Source: Betaproteobacteria bacterium
GTDB taxonomy: Bacteria > Pseudomonadota > Gammaproteobacteria > Burkholderiales > Burkholderiaceae_C
Assembly: GCA_947453725.1 (NCBI GenBank)
Contig: CANGHH010000001.1
Coordinates: forward strand, 434,001 to 498,000
Reading direction: 5' to 3'
DNA length: 64,000 nucleotides
The translations under genes were made by a program, and so were the position numbers. Shown here piece by piece: positions 50,950 through 63,033 of this stretch. The notes beneath the pieces are model-generated. The model was not told the origin of the DNA, did no database searches, and saw only the letters and a list, made by a program, of their open reading frames with translations. Every line of letters starts with the position of its first letter. Positions within the stretch are counted from its first letter, which is position 1.

Positions 50950-51285
50950 GTGTCTGACGACAACCAGATCGTCGTTCCGCCGGCCTTCATTGCCCTCTAT
51001 GTGCCGCCCGGGCGCATCAGGCCCACCGAGAGCCGCGATTTCATCGCCGAGCGCCTCGAGCTGTGCGAAGACATGGCCTGCATGCTGACCGAGACCGCGC
51101 AGACCCAGCTCTGGCAACTGGGCATCACCGAGGCCCTGGTGCTGGAACGGGTGCACCGCGGCTTGCAAGGTGGCACGGCCGGTCTGAATGCCGCCGAAGC
51201 CGGCTGGGTCGTCCACCGGCTGGCCGAGTTGCTGGAATGGGAGGACCCCGAATTGCCCGCGCCTGAATCTGACGAAGCCGCCTGA
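50950..51285 (+). CDS. Conserved hypothetical protein
   Basis: 111 residues from a GTG 7 bases after dut. No family recognised with certainty. A helical, acidic soluble protein opening QIVVPPAFIALYVPPGR, with MACMLTETAQTQLWQLG and GWVVHRLAELLEWEDP. It seems to belong to the coaBC-dut transcript. The short gap and consistent codon use support a real gene. Confidence 0.7.
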   Translation: MSDDNQIVVPPAFIALYVPPGRIRPTESRDFIAERLELCEDMACMLTETAQTQLWQLGITEALVLERVHRGLQGGTAGLNAAEAGWVVHRLAELLEWEDPELPAPESDEAA

Positions 51286-51335
51286 AAGCGGCCTGAAACC
51301 GGCTTGAAGGCGACCGCTTCGGCGGCCTCAGGCGC

Positions 51336-51866
51336 TCAGTGCAGCATCGAATTCGTCGGTGTCGCCGTGCCGCCACCCAGCACGGTCAGCGCCGTGCCGC
51401 CGACGGTGCGGGCTTCGAGTTCGTCGTCGCTGGCCTCGCGCACGGCGCGCACCTGGATGTCCAGCCGCAGCGCCATGCCGGCCAGCGGGTGGTTGCCGTC
51501 CAGCACCACGTGGTCGGGGTAGATCTCGGTGACCAGGTAGATCGCGTCGCCCGGCATGTCGGGCGTCGCGGCACCTTTGGGCAGGCCTTCGAAGGCCATG
51601 CCGACTTCCAGCTGCTCGGGAAAGAGCTTGCGGTCTTCGAAACAGACCAGCGCGGCCTTGTACTCGCCGAAAGCGTGCTCGGGTTCCAGTTGCAGCTGCA
51701 CGCCGGCACCGGCCTCGAAGCCGGCCAGCGCTTCTTCGACCTTGGCCAGCAGGTCGTCGCCGCCGTAGAAGAATTCAACGGGCTCGCTCAGTTCATCGAT
51801 GGGGCGGTTCTGGGCGTCGTTGAGCTTCCAGCTCAGGCTCACGACGCAAGGGACGGTGATCTGCAT
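51336..51866 (-). CDS. FKBP-type peptidyl-prolyl isomerase (SlyD/SlpA-like)
   Basis: A 176-residue cytoplasmic isomerase/chaperone with the FKBP core interrupted by an IF domain: CVVSLSWKLNDAQNRPIDELSEPVEFFYG, then GGDDLLAKVEEALAGFEAG, EPEHAFGEY and, in the IF domain, EIYPDHVVLDGNHPLAG (the last is the SlyD hallmark). There is no His-rich metal tail as in E. coli SlyD, so it is closer to SlpA-type. Convergent with the coaBC-dut operon. Confidence 0.88.
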   Translation of the reverse strand: MQITVPCVVSLSWKLNDAQNRPIDELSEPVEFFYGGDDLLAKVEEALAGFEAGAGVQLQLEPEHAFGEYKAALVCFEDRKLFPEQLEVGMAFEGLPKGAATPDMPGDAIYLVTEIYPDHVVLDGNHPLAGMALRLDIQVRAVREASDDELEARTVGGTALTVLGGGTATPTNSMLH

Positions 51867-51927
51867 GCGGGAATGATGGCACAGGGCGCGGCGGCGGGCC
51901 GCCACCGCACTGCGCCAGAATCGGGCG

Positions 51928-53073
51928 ATGGACGTGAATCTGGAAGTCAACGCACCCTGGCCGCTGCTCGGCGGCATCAGCCCGGCCACCTTCATGAAGC
52001 GGCATTGGCAGAAGAAGCCGCTGCTGGTCCGCCAGGCGCTGCCTGGCGTGCAGCCGCCGCTGTCGCGCGCCGCGCTGTTCGCGCTGGCGGGCAGCGAAGA
52101 CGCCGAATCGCGCCTGGTGGTGCAAGCCGAAGGCGGCTGGCGCGTGCGCCACGGTCCGCTGCTGCGCAGCGCGCTGCCGCCGATCTCGCGCCCCGGCTGG
52201 ACGCTGCTGGTGCAGGGGCTGGACCTGCATGTGCCGGCGGCGCACGAACTGCTGTCGAAATTCTGCTTCGTGCCCGCCGCGCGGCTGGACGACCTGATGG
52301 TGTCCTGGGCCAGCCCGGGCGGCGGCGTCGGGCCGCACCTCGATGCCTACGACGTCTTCCTGCTGCAGGTGCACGGCCGGCGGCGCTGGCGGGTGGGCCA
52401 GGTCAAGGACGCCACCTTGGTCGAAGGTGTGCCGCTGAAGCTGCTGCGCCACTTCGAGCCGACCGAGGAATGGCTGATGGAACCCGGCGACCTGCTCTAC
52501 CTGCCGCCCGGCTGGGGCCACGACGGGGTGGCCGAGGGCGGCGACTGCATGACCTGCTCGATCGGTTTCCGCGCCCCGGCGGCGGGCGAACTGGCGCGCG
52601 AACTGCTGATGCGCCTGGCCGACGAAGGCGACGAGGGTGCGTCAAGCGCCAGCGCGTTGTACCGCGACCCGCAGCAGCCGGCGACGGCGACGCCGGGTGC
52701 CTTGCCCGACGGTCTGCTGGCCTTTGCCCGTGCGGCGCTCGAGCGCCAGCTGGCCGAGCCCGACGCGCTGGCCCGTGTCTTCGGCGAGATGCTGACCGAG
52801 CCCAAGCCCCAGGTGTGGTTCGAGGCCGGCGCACCGCGCCGGGCGGGCGCAGTGCGGCTGGACGCCCGCAGCCGCATGCTCTACGACGACCGCCATGTCT
52901 TCATCAACGGCGAAGCCCTGCGTGCCGGTGGCCGCGACGCCGGCCTGATGCGCCGGCTGGCCGACACGCGGGCGCTGGGTGCCGCCGACTGCGCCCGCCT
53001 CAGCGCGCCGGCCGCCGCGCTGCTCGACGAGTGGCTGGCTGCCGGCTGGCTGCGCCAGGACGACGGATGGTGA
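51928..53073 (+). CDS. roxA: Ribosomal protein oxygenase, JmjC/cupin (RoxA/YcfD type)
   Basis: A 381-residue Fe(II)/2-oxoglutarate dioxygenase; the E. coli homologue hydroxylates Arg81 of ribosomal protein L16. The iron triad is H137 and D139 (GPHLDAYDVFLLQ) and H198 (LPPGWGHDGVAEG). The GRRRWRVG segment and KPLLVRQALPG N-terminal motif are typical. A C-terminal winged-helix-like domain follows from about residue 270. Its stop overlaps the next gene by 7 bases. Confidence 0.88.
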   Translation: MDVNLEVNAPWPLLGGISPATFMKRHWQKKPLLVRQALPGVQPPLSRAALFALAGSEDAESRLVVQAEGGWRVRHGPLLRSALPPISRPGWTLLVQGLDLHVPAAHELLSKFCFVPAARLDDLMVSWASPGGGVGPHLDAYDVFLLQVHGRRRWRVGQVKDATLVEGVPLKLLRHFEPTEEWLMEPGDLLYLPPGWGHDGVAEGGDCMTCSIGFRAPAAGELARELLMRLADEGDEGASSASALYRDPQQPATATPGALPDGLLAFARAALERQLAEPDALARVFGEMLTEPKPQVWFEAGAPRRAGAVRLDARSRMLYDDRHVFINGEALRAGGRDAGLMRRLADTRALGAADCARLSAPAAALLDEWLAAGWLRQDDGW

Positions 53074-53558
53074 CCGCCGCGCCGCCGGTCATCGACAGCC
53101 GCAGCAGCTACGTCGCTGCCGTGGCCTGGGGCTTCGAGGCCGCCATCGAATCGGGCGCCCGGCGCATCGTCTGCGCCGACAGCGACTTCACGGTCTGGCC
53201 CTGGGACGACAGCGCAACGCTCGACCGACTGACGGTCTGGCTGCGCCTGCCGCAGCGCAGCCTGCAGCTGCTGGCGCGTGATTTCGACGCGCTGCCGCGC
53301 TGCCACCCGCGCTTCACCGCCTGGCGACGCGATTGGGTACATGCCATCAGCGGCTGGCAGGTGCCGGCCGACTGGCCGCAGGAGATCCCGACGCTGCTGG
53401 TCGCCGACCCGGCGATCAGCGTGCAACTGATCGACCGCGTGCACTGGCGTGGCCGCGCGCAAGCCGACGAGCGCACCGCCCAGCAGTGGCGCACGGGCAT
53501 TGACGCGGTTTTGCAACGATCACAGCCCGCATTGGCGGTAAGAACGCTCGGTCTCTAG
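53067..53558 (+). CDS. Hypothetical protein following roxA
   Basis: 163 residues; function unknown. Conserved-looking segments are VDSRSSYVAAVAWGFEAAI-type N-terminus, RIVCADSDFTVWPWDDSATLDRL and WVHAISGWQVPADWPQ. Rich in Trp and Arg and without signal or membrane helices. It starts in the last codons of roxA (ATG overlapping the TGA by 7 bases), which suggests coupled translation. Confidence 0.7.
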   Translation: MVTAAPPVIDSRSSYVAAVAWGFEAAIESGARRIVCADSDFTVWPWDDSATLDRLTVWLRLPQRSLQLLARDFDALPRCHPRFTAWRRDWVHAISGWQVPADWPQEIPTLLVADPAISVQLIDRVHWRGRAQADERTAQQWRTGIDAVLQRSQPALAVRTLGL

Positions 53559-53583
53559 GGAATGCCCTAGCGCAGGCTATAAT
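53555..53583 (+). promoter_or_regulatory. Promoter with inverted repeat upstream of the small lipoprotein gene
   Basis: A perfect consensus -10, TATAAT, lies at 53578-53583. Just upstream, CTAGGG-AATG-CCCTAG (53555-53570) is a perfect 6-bp inverted repeat covering the -35 position, which itself does not match TTGACA. An operator or activator site is likely. Confidence 0.6.
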
Positions 53584-53711
53584 TGAAGGCTAGGCAGATG
53601 GAGGGTTTCCTTCTTCGCCTTGTCGATCTTCCCGAACCGGGTCTCTGAGCGTTGGCAAGGAGTGCCCTTAAGAAGCTCCGTTTCACGACTCCACAACTCC
53701 TGAGGACACAC

Positions 53712-53906
53712 ATGAACAAGTCGATCGTTTTGGCTTCCCTGGTTGCTGCTTTCGCCCTGACCGCTTGCGGCAAGAAGGAAGAAGCGCCGGCGCCTGCTCC
53801 CGCTCCCGTGGCTGCCCCGGCTCCGATGGCTTCGGCCCCGGAAGCGTCGGCCAGCGCCGCTTCGGCCGCTGAAGCCCCGGCTTCGGGCGCCAGCGCCGCC
53901 AAGTAA
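53712..53906 (+). CDS. Small Ala/Pro-rich lipoprotein
   Basis: A 64-residue predicted lipoprotein. The signal peptide MNKSIVLASLVAAFALTAC ends in the lipobox LTAC, so the mature protein would start at Cys19 followed by a charged GKKEE and then a disordered Pro/Ala then Ala/Ser/Glu tail. TGAGGA lies 7 bases before the ATG. It has its own strong promoter and terminator, so it is a single-gene unit. Function unknown. Confidence 0.82.
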   Translation: MNKSIVLASLVAAFALTACGKKEEAPAPAPAPVAAPAPMASAPEASASAASAAEAPASGASAAK

Positions 53907-53937
53907 GTCCAGCGCGCTCCGGCGCACTGTGACGACG

Positions 53938-53961
53938 AAAGCCGCCTCAGGGCGGCTTTTT
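53938..53961 (+). terminator. Rho-independent terminator after the small lipoprotein gene
   Basis: AAAGCCGCC-TCAG-GGCGGCTTT: nine paired bases and a four-base loop, with a TTTTT run at the end. The A-rich left flank also makes it bidirectional for the convergent GntR gene. Confidence 0.9.
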
Positions 53962-54036
53962 CCATTCCGGCGCCTGATACCGGATCGATACCCGATCGAC
54001 ACGACCTGTCGGCAAGCGCCCGGCGCGGGCTGCGCT

Positions 54037-54693
54037 TCAGGCCGCCGCTTCGAGTCCGGCGGCGAAGTGCAGGCGCATCAGCCGGGCTGCCGCTCCGCCG
54101 TCCTGGGCCGCGATGGCCTGCATCAGGGCGCGGTGCTCGGCCAGCGATTCGGCCAGGCGACCGCGCTTGAACAGCGAGTGGTGGCGGTTCAGCTTCATCA
54201 CCTTGCGCAGGTCGAGCGCGCACTGCAGCGCCCAGCGGTTGCCCGCCATCTGCAGCAAGGTCATGTGGAACTGCTCGTTGGTGGCGAAGAAGGCATCGCG
54301 TCGCCGCACCTGCGCCTCCAGCTGCGCGTGCAGCTGCGCCAGTTGCTCGCGCTGGGCCGGGCTGGCCTGCTGCGCCACCGTGCTGGCGGCCTCGCTTTCC
54401 AGCAGCGCCAGCAGTTGGTAGACCTGCGTCACGTCGTCGCGCGACATCTCGGTGACGTAGGCGCCGCGCCGCAGCTTCATCGTCACCAGGCCTTCGACGG
54501 CCAGTACCTTCAGCGCTTCGCGCAGCGGCGTGCGGCTGATGCCGTACTCGGCGCACAGCTTCATCTCGTCGATCCAGCTGCCGGGTTCGAGCTGTCGGGC
54601 AAAGATCTGCTGGCGCAGGCGTTCGGCCACGTCCTGGTACAGCGCACGCCGCGTCAGGCTGGCGGGCGGCGGGTTGATGGGCAGGTCGACCAA
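54037..54693 (-). CDS. GntR family (FCD domain) transcriptional regulator
   Basis: 218 residues: an N-terminal winged helix ([44 protein letters not shown]) and a helical FCD ligand-binding domain with the metal/acid-binding residues in [14 protein letters not shown]. It is divergent from the methylmalonyl-CoA mutase gene, so it probably regulates the propionyl-CoA pathway, perhaps in response to a short-chain acid. The start is TTG at 54693; no better start was found. Confidence 0.86.
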   Translation of the reverse strand: MVDLPINPPPASLTRRALYQDVAERLRQQIFARQLEPGSWIDEMKLCAEYGISRTPLREALKVLAVEGLVTMKLRRGAYVTEMSRDDVTQVYQLLALLESEAASTVAQQASPAQREQLAQLHAQLEAQVRRRDAFFATNEQFHMTLLQMAGNRWALQCALDLRKVMKLNRHHSLFKRGRLAESLAEHRALMQAIAAQDGGAAARLMRLHFAAGLEAAA

Positions 54694-54730
54694 GGTAGGG
54701 TGTCAGCTTTGCGTGAGGTTTGAATTCATA

Positions 54731-54742
54731 ATTATTGATAAT
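54731..54742. promoter_or_regulatory. AT-rich palindrome between the GntR and mutase genes
   Basis: ATTAT-TG-ATAAT lies centrally in the divergent region, within an AT-rich stretch unlike the flanking GC-rich DNA, with GAATTC at 54722-54727. GATAAT could be the -10 of the mutase promoter. A candidate GntR operator. Confidence 0.45.
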
Positions 54743-54802
54743 ACGGGTTGGATCGACAAGGGCTGGACCTTGATGGCCGGCCCGCAGTCCAGGAGTGCAG
54801 AG

Positions 54803-56998
<2,196 letters not shown>

Positions 56999-57020
56999 CC
57001 GGGCTGAGACGGGCTTGAGC

Positions 57021-58010
57021 ATGTTCGCGGCCGATGCGTTGTTGATGCAGCAGGTGCTGGGGCCGTCTGGTGCCGCGCAGCGCCGCGCCGTCGCCAAGGC
57101 CATCACGCTGCTGGAAAGCACGCGCGCCGACCACCGCGCGCGAGCCGACGACTTGCTGAATGCGCTGCTGCCGGCCACCGGCCGCTCATTCCGCCTCGGC
57201 ATCAGCGGTGTGCCCGGCGTCGGCAAGAGCACCTTCATCGAGGCGCTGGGCCTGTTCCTGATCGCGCGCGGCCACCGCGTGGCGGTGCTGGCGGTGGACC
57301 CGAGCAGCAGCGTCAGCGGCGGCAGCATCCTGGGCGACAAGACGCGCATGGATCGCCTGAGCATGGACGAGCGGGCCTACATCCGCCCCAGCCCGGCCAG
57401 CGGCAACCTGGGTGGCGTCGCCGAGAAGACGCGCGAAGCGTTGCTGGTCTGCGAGGCCGCCGGCTTCGATGTCGTGATCGTCGAAACCGTGGGTGTGGGC
57501 CAGTCCGAGACCGCCGTCGCCGGCATGACCGACCTCTTCGTGCTGCTGCAACTGCCCAACGCCGGCGACGATCTGCAGGCCATCAAGAAGGGCGTGATGG
57601 AGATCGCCGACCTGGTGGTCATCAACAAGGCCGACCTCGACGAAGCCGCCGCGACGCGGGCGCGGGCGCAGATCACGAGCGCGCTGCGCTGGTTCGGTCC
57701 GCACGGCCACGGCTCGGCGCAGGTGCTGCAGCTCAGCGCGCTGAAGGGCAGCGGGCTGGACGATTTCTGGCAGGCCGTGACCGCCTTGCGCGAAGCGCAA
57801 GACCGCAGCGGCCGGCTGACCGAACGCCGCCACGCGCAGGACGAAGCCTGGATGTGGGAACGCATCGAGAGCGGCCTGCGCCTGCAGTTTCACCAGCGTG
57901 CCGCCGTTCGCGCTGCGCTGCCCCAGATCACCGCCGAGGTGCGGGCCGGCCGGCTGGCGGCGTCGGTGGCCGCGCGCCGGCTGCTGGATCTGTCAGCCCT
58001 CGCCAATTGA
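57021..58010 (+). CDS. meaB: Methylmalonyl-CoA mutase-associated GTPase MeaB
   Basis: A 329-residue G3E GTPase that loads and protects cobalamin in methylmalonyl-CoA mutase. Walker [10 protein letters not shown], the [10 protein letters not shown] switch segment, and the NKAD guanine-specificity motif are all present. It lies 22 bases after the mutase stop, the usual arrangement. Confidence 0.94.
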   Translation: MFAADALLMQQVLGPSGAAQRRAVAKAITLLESTRADHRARADDLLNALLPATGRSFRLGISGVPGVGKSTFIEALGLFLIARGHRVAVLAVDPSSSVSGGSILGDKTRMDRLSMDERAYIRPSPASGNLGGVAEKTREALLVCEAAGFDVVIVETVGVGQSETAVAGMTDLFVLLQLPNAGDDLQAIKKGVMEIADLVVINKADLDEAAATRARAQITSALRWFGPHGHGSAQVLQLSALKGSGLDDFWQAVTALREAQDRSGRLTERRHAQDEAWMWERIESGLRLQFHQRAAVRAALPQITAEVRAGRLAASVAARRLLDLSALAN

Positions 58011-58033
58011 TCGCCGAACGAAGAAGGAACGCC

Positions 58034-59566
<1,533 letters not shown>

Positions 59567-59605
59567 CCCCGCCTGAGATTGCCATCCGCGCAAGAGACCG
59601 ACTAA

Positions 59606-59625
59606 TCCTTACAATCGGGTAAGGA
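59606..59625 (+). promoter_or_regulatory. Inverted repeat and -10 upstream of the toxin-antitoxin pair
   Basis: TCCTTAC-AATCGG-GTAAGGA is a 7-bp perfect inverted repeat 19 bases before the antitoxin ATG, overlapping a TACAAT -10 (59610-59615). Consistent with antitoxin autoregulation and a promoter separate from the pcc operon. Confidence 0.6.
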
Positions 59626-59643
59626 AAACTGCAAGGCCGAACG

Positions 59644-59907
59644 ATGTCCACTGCCACATTGACCAGCAAGGGCCAGATCACCATTCCCGCTGACGTGCGC
59701 CGCGTCCTGAATGTCCAGGCGGGTGACCGGGTCGAGTTCGTCCAGGTCGAGCCCGGGCGCTTCGAACTGGTCGCCGCGACGCGCTCGGTGCGCGAACTGA
59801 AGGGTCTGTTCGGCAAGGCCAGCCGCACGGTGTCCATCGAGGACATGAATCGAGCGATTGCCCAACAGGGTGCGCGGGCGGCGGGCCTGCCAGGGTCTGC
59901 GAAGTGA
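59644..59907 (+). CDS. vapB: AbrB-type antitoxin
   Basis: An 87-residue protein with the SpoVT/AbrB (MazE/VapB) DNA-binding fold: ATLTSKGQITIPADVRRVL and GDRVEFVQVEPGRFEL. The C-terminal part (ELKGLFGKASRTVSIEDMN) would bind the toxin. The stop overlaps the toxin GTG start by 4 bases. It sits between pccB and pccA, 77 bases after pccB. Confidence 0.88.
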   Translation: MSTATLTSKGQITIPADVRRVLNVQAGDRVEFVQVEPGRFELVAATRSVRELKGLFGKASRTVSIEDMNRAIAQQGARAAGLPGSAK

Positions 59908-60299
59908 TCGGCCTGGACACCAACGTCCTGGTGCGCTATGTCATGCAGGACGACCCGCGCCAGTCGCCGCGGGCCAACCGCCTGATCGAGTCGCTCAGCA
60001 CCGATGAGCCGGGCTACGTGACCCTGGTCGCGGTGGTCGAACTCGTGTGGGTGCTCGCGGGCAGCTATGGCCTGACGCGGGCACAGGTGGCCACGGTGCT
60101 GGAAACCCTGCTGCGCAGCAAGGAACTGGTGGTGGACCGCGCCGAGCTCGTCACGCAGGCCCTGAAGCGCTTTGGCTCGGGTGGTGCTGACTTTGCCGAC
60201 ACGCTGATCGAGCGCATTGCTGCGACGGCGGGTTGCTCGGCGACGATGACTTTCGATGCAGGCGCGGTGAAGGCGGCCGGGATGATCCCGGTGCCTTGA
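59904..60299 (+). CDS. vapC: PIN-domain toxin (VapC-like)
   Basis: A 131-residue PIN ribonuclease. Catalytic acids D5 (MIGLDTNVLVRY), E46 (VVELVW), D96 (GGADFADT) and D118 (TFDAGA) fit the family. A GTG start overlaps the antitoxin stop (GTGA). Typical VapC toxins cleave RNA, often initiator tRNA; the target here is unknown. PccA starts 48 bases downstream. Confidence 0.9.
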   Translation: MIGLDTNVLVRYVMQDDPRQSPRANRLIESLSTDEPGYVTLVAVVELVWVLAGSYGLTRAQVATVLETLLRSKELVVDRAELVTQALKRFGSGGADFADTLIERIAATAGCSATMTFDAGAVKAAGMIPVP

Positions 60300-60347
60300 G
60301 GCCCTGGCTGCCCAGCACAAGCTGATGATTTTTCCTGGAGCCCCAGC

Positions 60348-62405
60348 ATGTTCAAGAAGATCCTGATCGCCAACCGCGGCGAGATCGCCTGCCGTGTCAT
60401 CAAGACCGCGAAGCGGATGGGCATCCTGACGGTGGCCGTCTACTCCGAAGCCGACCGCGATGCGCTGCACGTGACCCTGGCCGACGAGGCCGTCCTGCTC
60501 GGGCCGGCGCCGTCGCGCGAAAGCTACCTGGTGGCCGACAAGATCATCGCCGCCTGCCTGGCCACGGGTGCCGAGGCCGTGCACCCGGGCTACGGCTTCC
60601 TGTCCGAGAACCAGGACTTCGCGCGGCGCGTCGAGGAAGCCGGCGTGGTCTTCATCGGACCCAAGCACCACAGCATTGCGGCCATGGGCGACAAGATCGC
60701 ATCCAAGAAGCTGGCCCAGGCGGCCCAGGTCAGCACCATCCCGGGCTGGAACGAGGCCATCGAAACCCCCGAGCGGGCGGTCGAGATCGCCCGCGACATC
60801 GGCTACCCGGTGATGATCAAGGCCAGTGCCGGCGGCGGCGGCAAGGGCCTGCGCGTGGCCTTCAACGACCCGTCAGCCTTCGAGGGTTTCAGCAGCTGCC
60901 GCAACGAGGCCCGCAACAGCTTCGGCGACGACCGCGTCTTCATCGAGAAGTATGTCGAGGAGCCGCGCCACATCGAGATCCAGGTCCTCGGCGATGCCCA
61001 CGGCCATGTCGTCTTCCTGCACGAACGCGAGTGCAGCATCCAGCGCCGGCACCAGAAGGTGATCGAGGAAGCGCCGTCGCCCTTCATCAGCGACGCCACC
61101 CGCCAAGCCATGGGTGCGCAGGCCGTGCAACTGGCCCAGGCCGTGAACTACCAGAGCGCGGGCACCGTGGAATTCGTGGTCGGCAAGGACCAGCGCTTCT
61201 ACTTCCTGGAGATGAACACGCGGCTGCAGGTCGAGCACCCGGTGACCGAGAGCATCACCGGCATCGACCTCGTCGAGCAGATGATCCGCGTCGCCGCCGG
61301 CGAGCCGCTGGGTTTCGAACAGCAAGACATCCCGCGTCAGGGCTGGGCGATGGAATGCCGCATCAACGCCGAAGACCCCTTCCGAGGCTTCCTGCCGTCG
61401 ACCGGCCGGCTGGTTCGCTACCTGCCGCCGCCGCAGACCCTGGAAGCGGCGCATCCGGTGCCGTCCCGGACAGACGAGGCGGGCCGCGTCGTCGTGGGCG
61501 GCGGCGTGCGCGTCGACACCGGCGTCTACGAAGGCGGCGAGATCCCGATGTTCTACGACTCGATGATCGCCAAGCTCATCGTGCACGGACGAGACCGCGG
61601 GGACGCGATCGCCAGGATGCGCGAAGCGCTGAACGGCTTCGTGATCCGCGGCGTGTCGAGCAACATTCCTTTCCAGGCGGCGCTGCTGGCGCACCCGAAG
61701 TTCGTCGCCGGCGACTTCAACACCGGCTTCATTGCCGAGCACTACGCCCACGGTTTCCGCGCCGAGGACGTGCCGCACGAGGACCCCGATTTCCTGGTCG
61801 CGCTGGCCGCCGCCGCCTACCGCCGCTACCGCGAACGCGCGGCCGGCATCAGCGGCCAGCTCGAAGGCCACCAACTGGCGATGGCCGAGCACTTCGTCGT
61901 CGTCATCAGGGGCGAACGGGGCCTGCACCAGCATGTGCCGGTACACCTCGTGCCCGGCCCGGCCACGACCGTGAAGGTCGGCGACAAGTCCTACGCGCTG
62001 GCCAGCGACTGGCAATTCGGTGGCATCCGTGCCAGCGGCCGCTGCAACGGTCGTGATTTCACGGCGCAGGTGGAACGCCATGGCCTGTGGCTGCGCGTGG
62101 AGCACAACGGCCTGCGCATCGAGGCCCAGGTGATGAGCGCCCGCGCCGCCGAACTGCTGCGCGTGATGCCCTTCAAGGCACCGCCCGACCTCAGCAAGTT
62201 CCTGCTCTCGCCGATGCCGGGCCTGCTGGCCGACATCGTCGTGCAGCCGGGGCAGAAGGTGGCGGCTGGCGAAAGGCTGGCGGTCATCGAGGCGATGAAG
62301 ATGGAGAACATCCTGACCGCCACCCAGGACGGCACCATCGGTGAATTGCTGGCCACCAAGGGCGAAAGCCTGGCCGTCGACCAGCCCATCCTCAGCTTCG
62401 CCTGA
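60348..62405 (+). CDS. pccA: Propionyl-CoA carboxylase alpha subunit (biotin carboxylase and biotin carrier)
   Basis: A 685-residue biotin-dependent subunit. Biotin carboxylase domain: KKILIANRGEIACRVI, ATP-grasp KASAGGGGKGLRVA and EMNTRLQVEHPVTE. The biotin carrier domain at the C-terminus has the lysine acceptor in VIEAMKMENIL. Between them a roughly 150-residue BT-like region links to PccB. It and PccB form the holoenzyme; the toxin-antitoxin pair lies between the two genes, and the gap to it is 48 bases. Confidence 0.94.
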   Translation: MFKKILIANRGEIACRVIKTAKRMGILTVAVYSEADRDALHVTLADEAVLLGPAPSRESYLVADKIIAACLATGAEAVHPGYGFLSENQDFARRVEEAGVVFIGPKHHSIAAMGDKIASKKLAQAAQVSTIPGWNEAIETPERAVEIARDIGYPVMIKASAGGGGKGLRVAFNDPSAFEGFSSCRNEARNSFGDDRVFIEKYVEEPRHIEIQVLGDAHGHVVFLHERECSIQRRHQKVIEEAPSPFISDATRQAMGAQAVQLAQAVNYQSAGTVEFVVGKDQRFYFLEMNTRLQVEHPVTESITGIDLVEQMIRVAAGEPLGFEQQDIPRQGWAMECRINAEDPFRGFLPSTGRLVRYLPPPQTLEAAHPVPSRTDEAGRVVVGGGVRVDTGVYEGGEIPMFYDSMIAKLIVHGRDRGDAIARMREALNGFVIRGVSSNIPFQAALLAHPKFVAGDFNTGFIAEHYAHGFRAEDVPHEDPDFLVALAAAAYRRYRERAAGISGQLEGHQLAMAEHFVVVIRGERGLHQHVPVHLVPGPATTVKVGDKSYALASDWQFGGIRASGRCNGRDFTAQVERHGLWLRVEHNGLRIEAQVMSARAAELLRVMPFKAPPDLSKFLLSPMPGLLADIVVQPGQKVAAGERLAVIEAMKMENILTATQDGTIGELLATKGESLAVDQPILSFA

Positions 62406-62438
62406 GCCCGCCACCGGACCGACCCGACCGAACCGACC

Positions 62439-62900
62439 ATGAGCAAGCCTTTCCGCATCCTCGGCCTCCAGCAGATTGCCATCGGCGGCACCGACAAGCA
62501 GCGCCTGAAGCGCCTGTGGGTCGACATGCTGGGTCTGACCGTGAAGAGCAGTTTTGTCAGCGAGCGCGAGAACGTCGACGAGGACATCTGTGCACTGGGC
62601 AGCGGCCCGGCGGCGATCGAGGTCGACCTGATGCAGCCGCTGGACCCGGACAAGAAGCCGGCGGTGCACGGCACGCCGCTGAACCACGTCGGCCTGTGGG
62701 TCGACGACCTGCCCCAGGCCGTCGCCTGGATGAGCGCACAGGGCGTTCGCTTCGCGCCCGGCGGCATCCGCGCCGGTGCCGCCGGCCACGACATCTGCTT
62801 CATCCACCCCAAGGGCAATGAAGAATTCCCGCTCTGCGGTGAAGGCGTGCTGATCGAACTGGTGCAGGCGCCGGCCGAGGTCATCGCCGCCCTGGGCTGA
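62439..62900 (+). CDS. VOC-family protein, probable methylmalonyl-CoA epimerase
   Basis: A 153-residue vicinal-oxygen-chelate protein with two beta-alpha-beta modules: [19 protein letters not shown] at the N-terminus, [14 protein letters not shown] centrally and [10 protein letters not shown] at the end, each with metal-ligand-type His/Glu (H in NHVGLWV, E in LIELVQ). It lies 33 bases after pccA. It would convert (S)- to (R)-methylmalonyl-CoA, the only step otherwise missing from this operon. A lactoylglutathione lyase-type activity is the alternative. Confidence 0.65.
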   Translation: MSKPFRILGLQQIAIGGTDKQRLKRLWVDMLGLTVKSSFVSERENVDEDICALGSGPAAIEVDLMQPLDPDKKPAVHGTPLNHVGLWVDDLPQAVAWMSAQGVRFAPGGIRAGAAGHDICFIHPKGNEEFPLCGEGVLIELVQAPAEVIAALG

Positions 62901-63033
62901 TCGGGCTGCTGATCGCGCGAGCCATCGCGTTCCCGAAAGCGCCGCCACGGGCCCGCCCGGGCGCCTGGCGCAGGCCGGGTGGAAGCCGCGTTGATAATTG
63001 CCGGCAGCCTCCACCCGACCCAGACCGCCCGCC

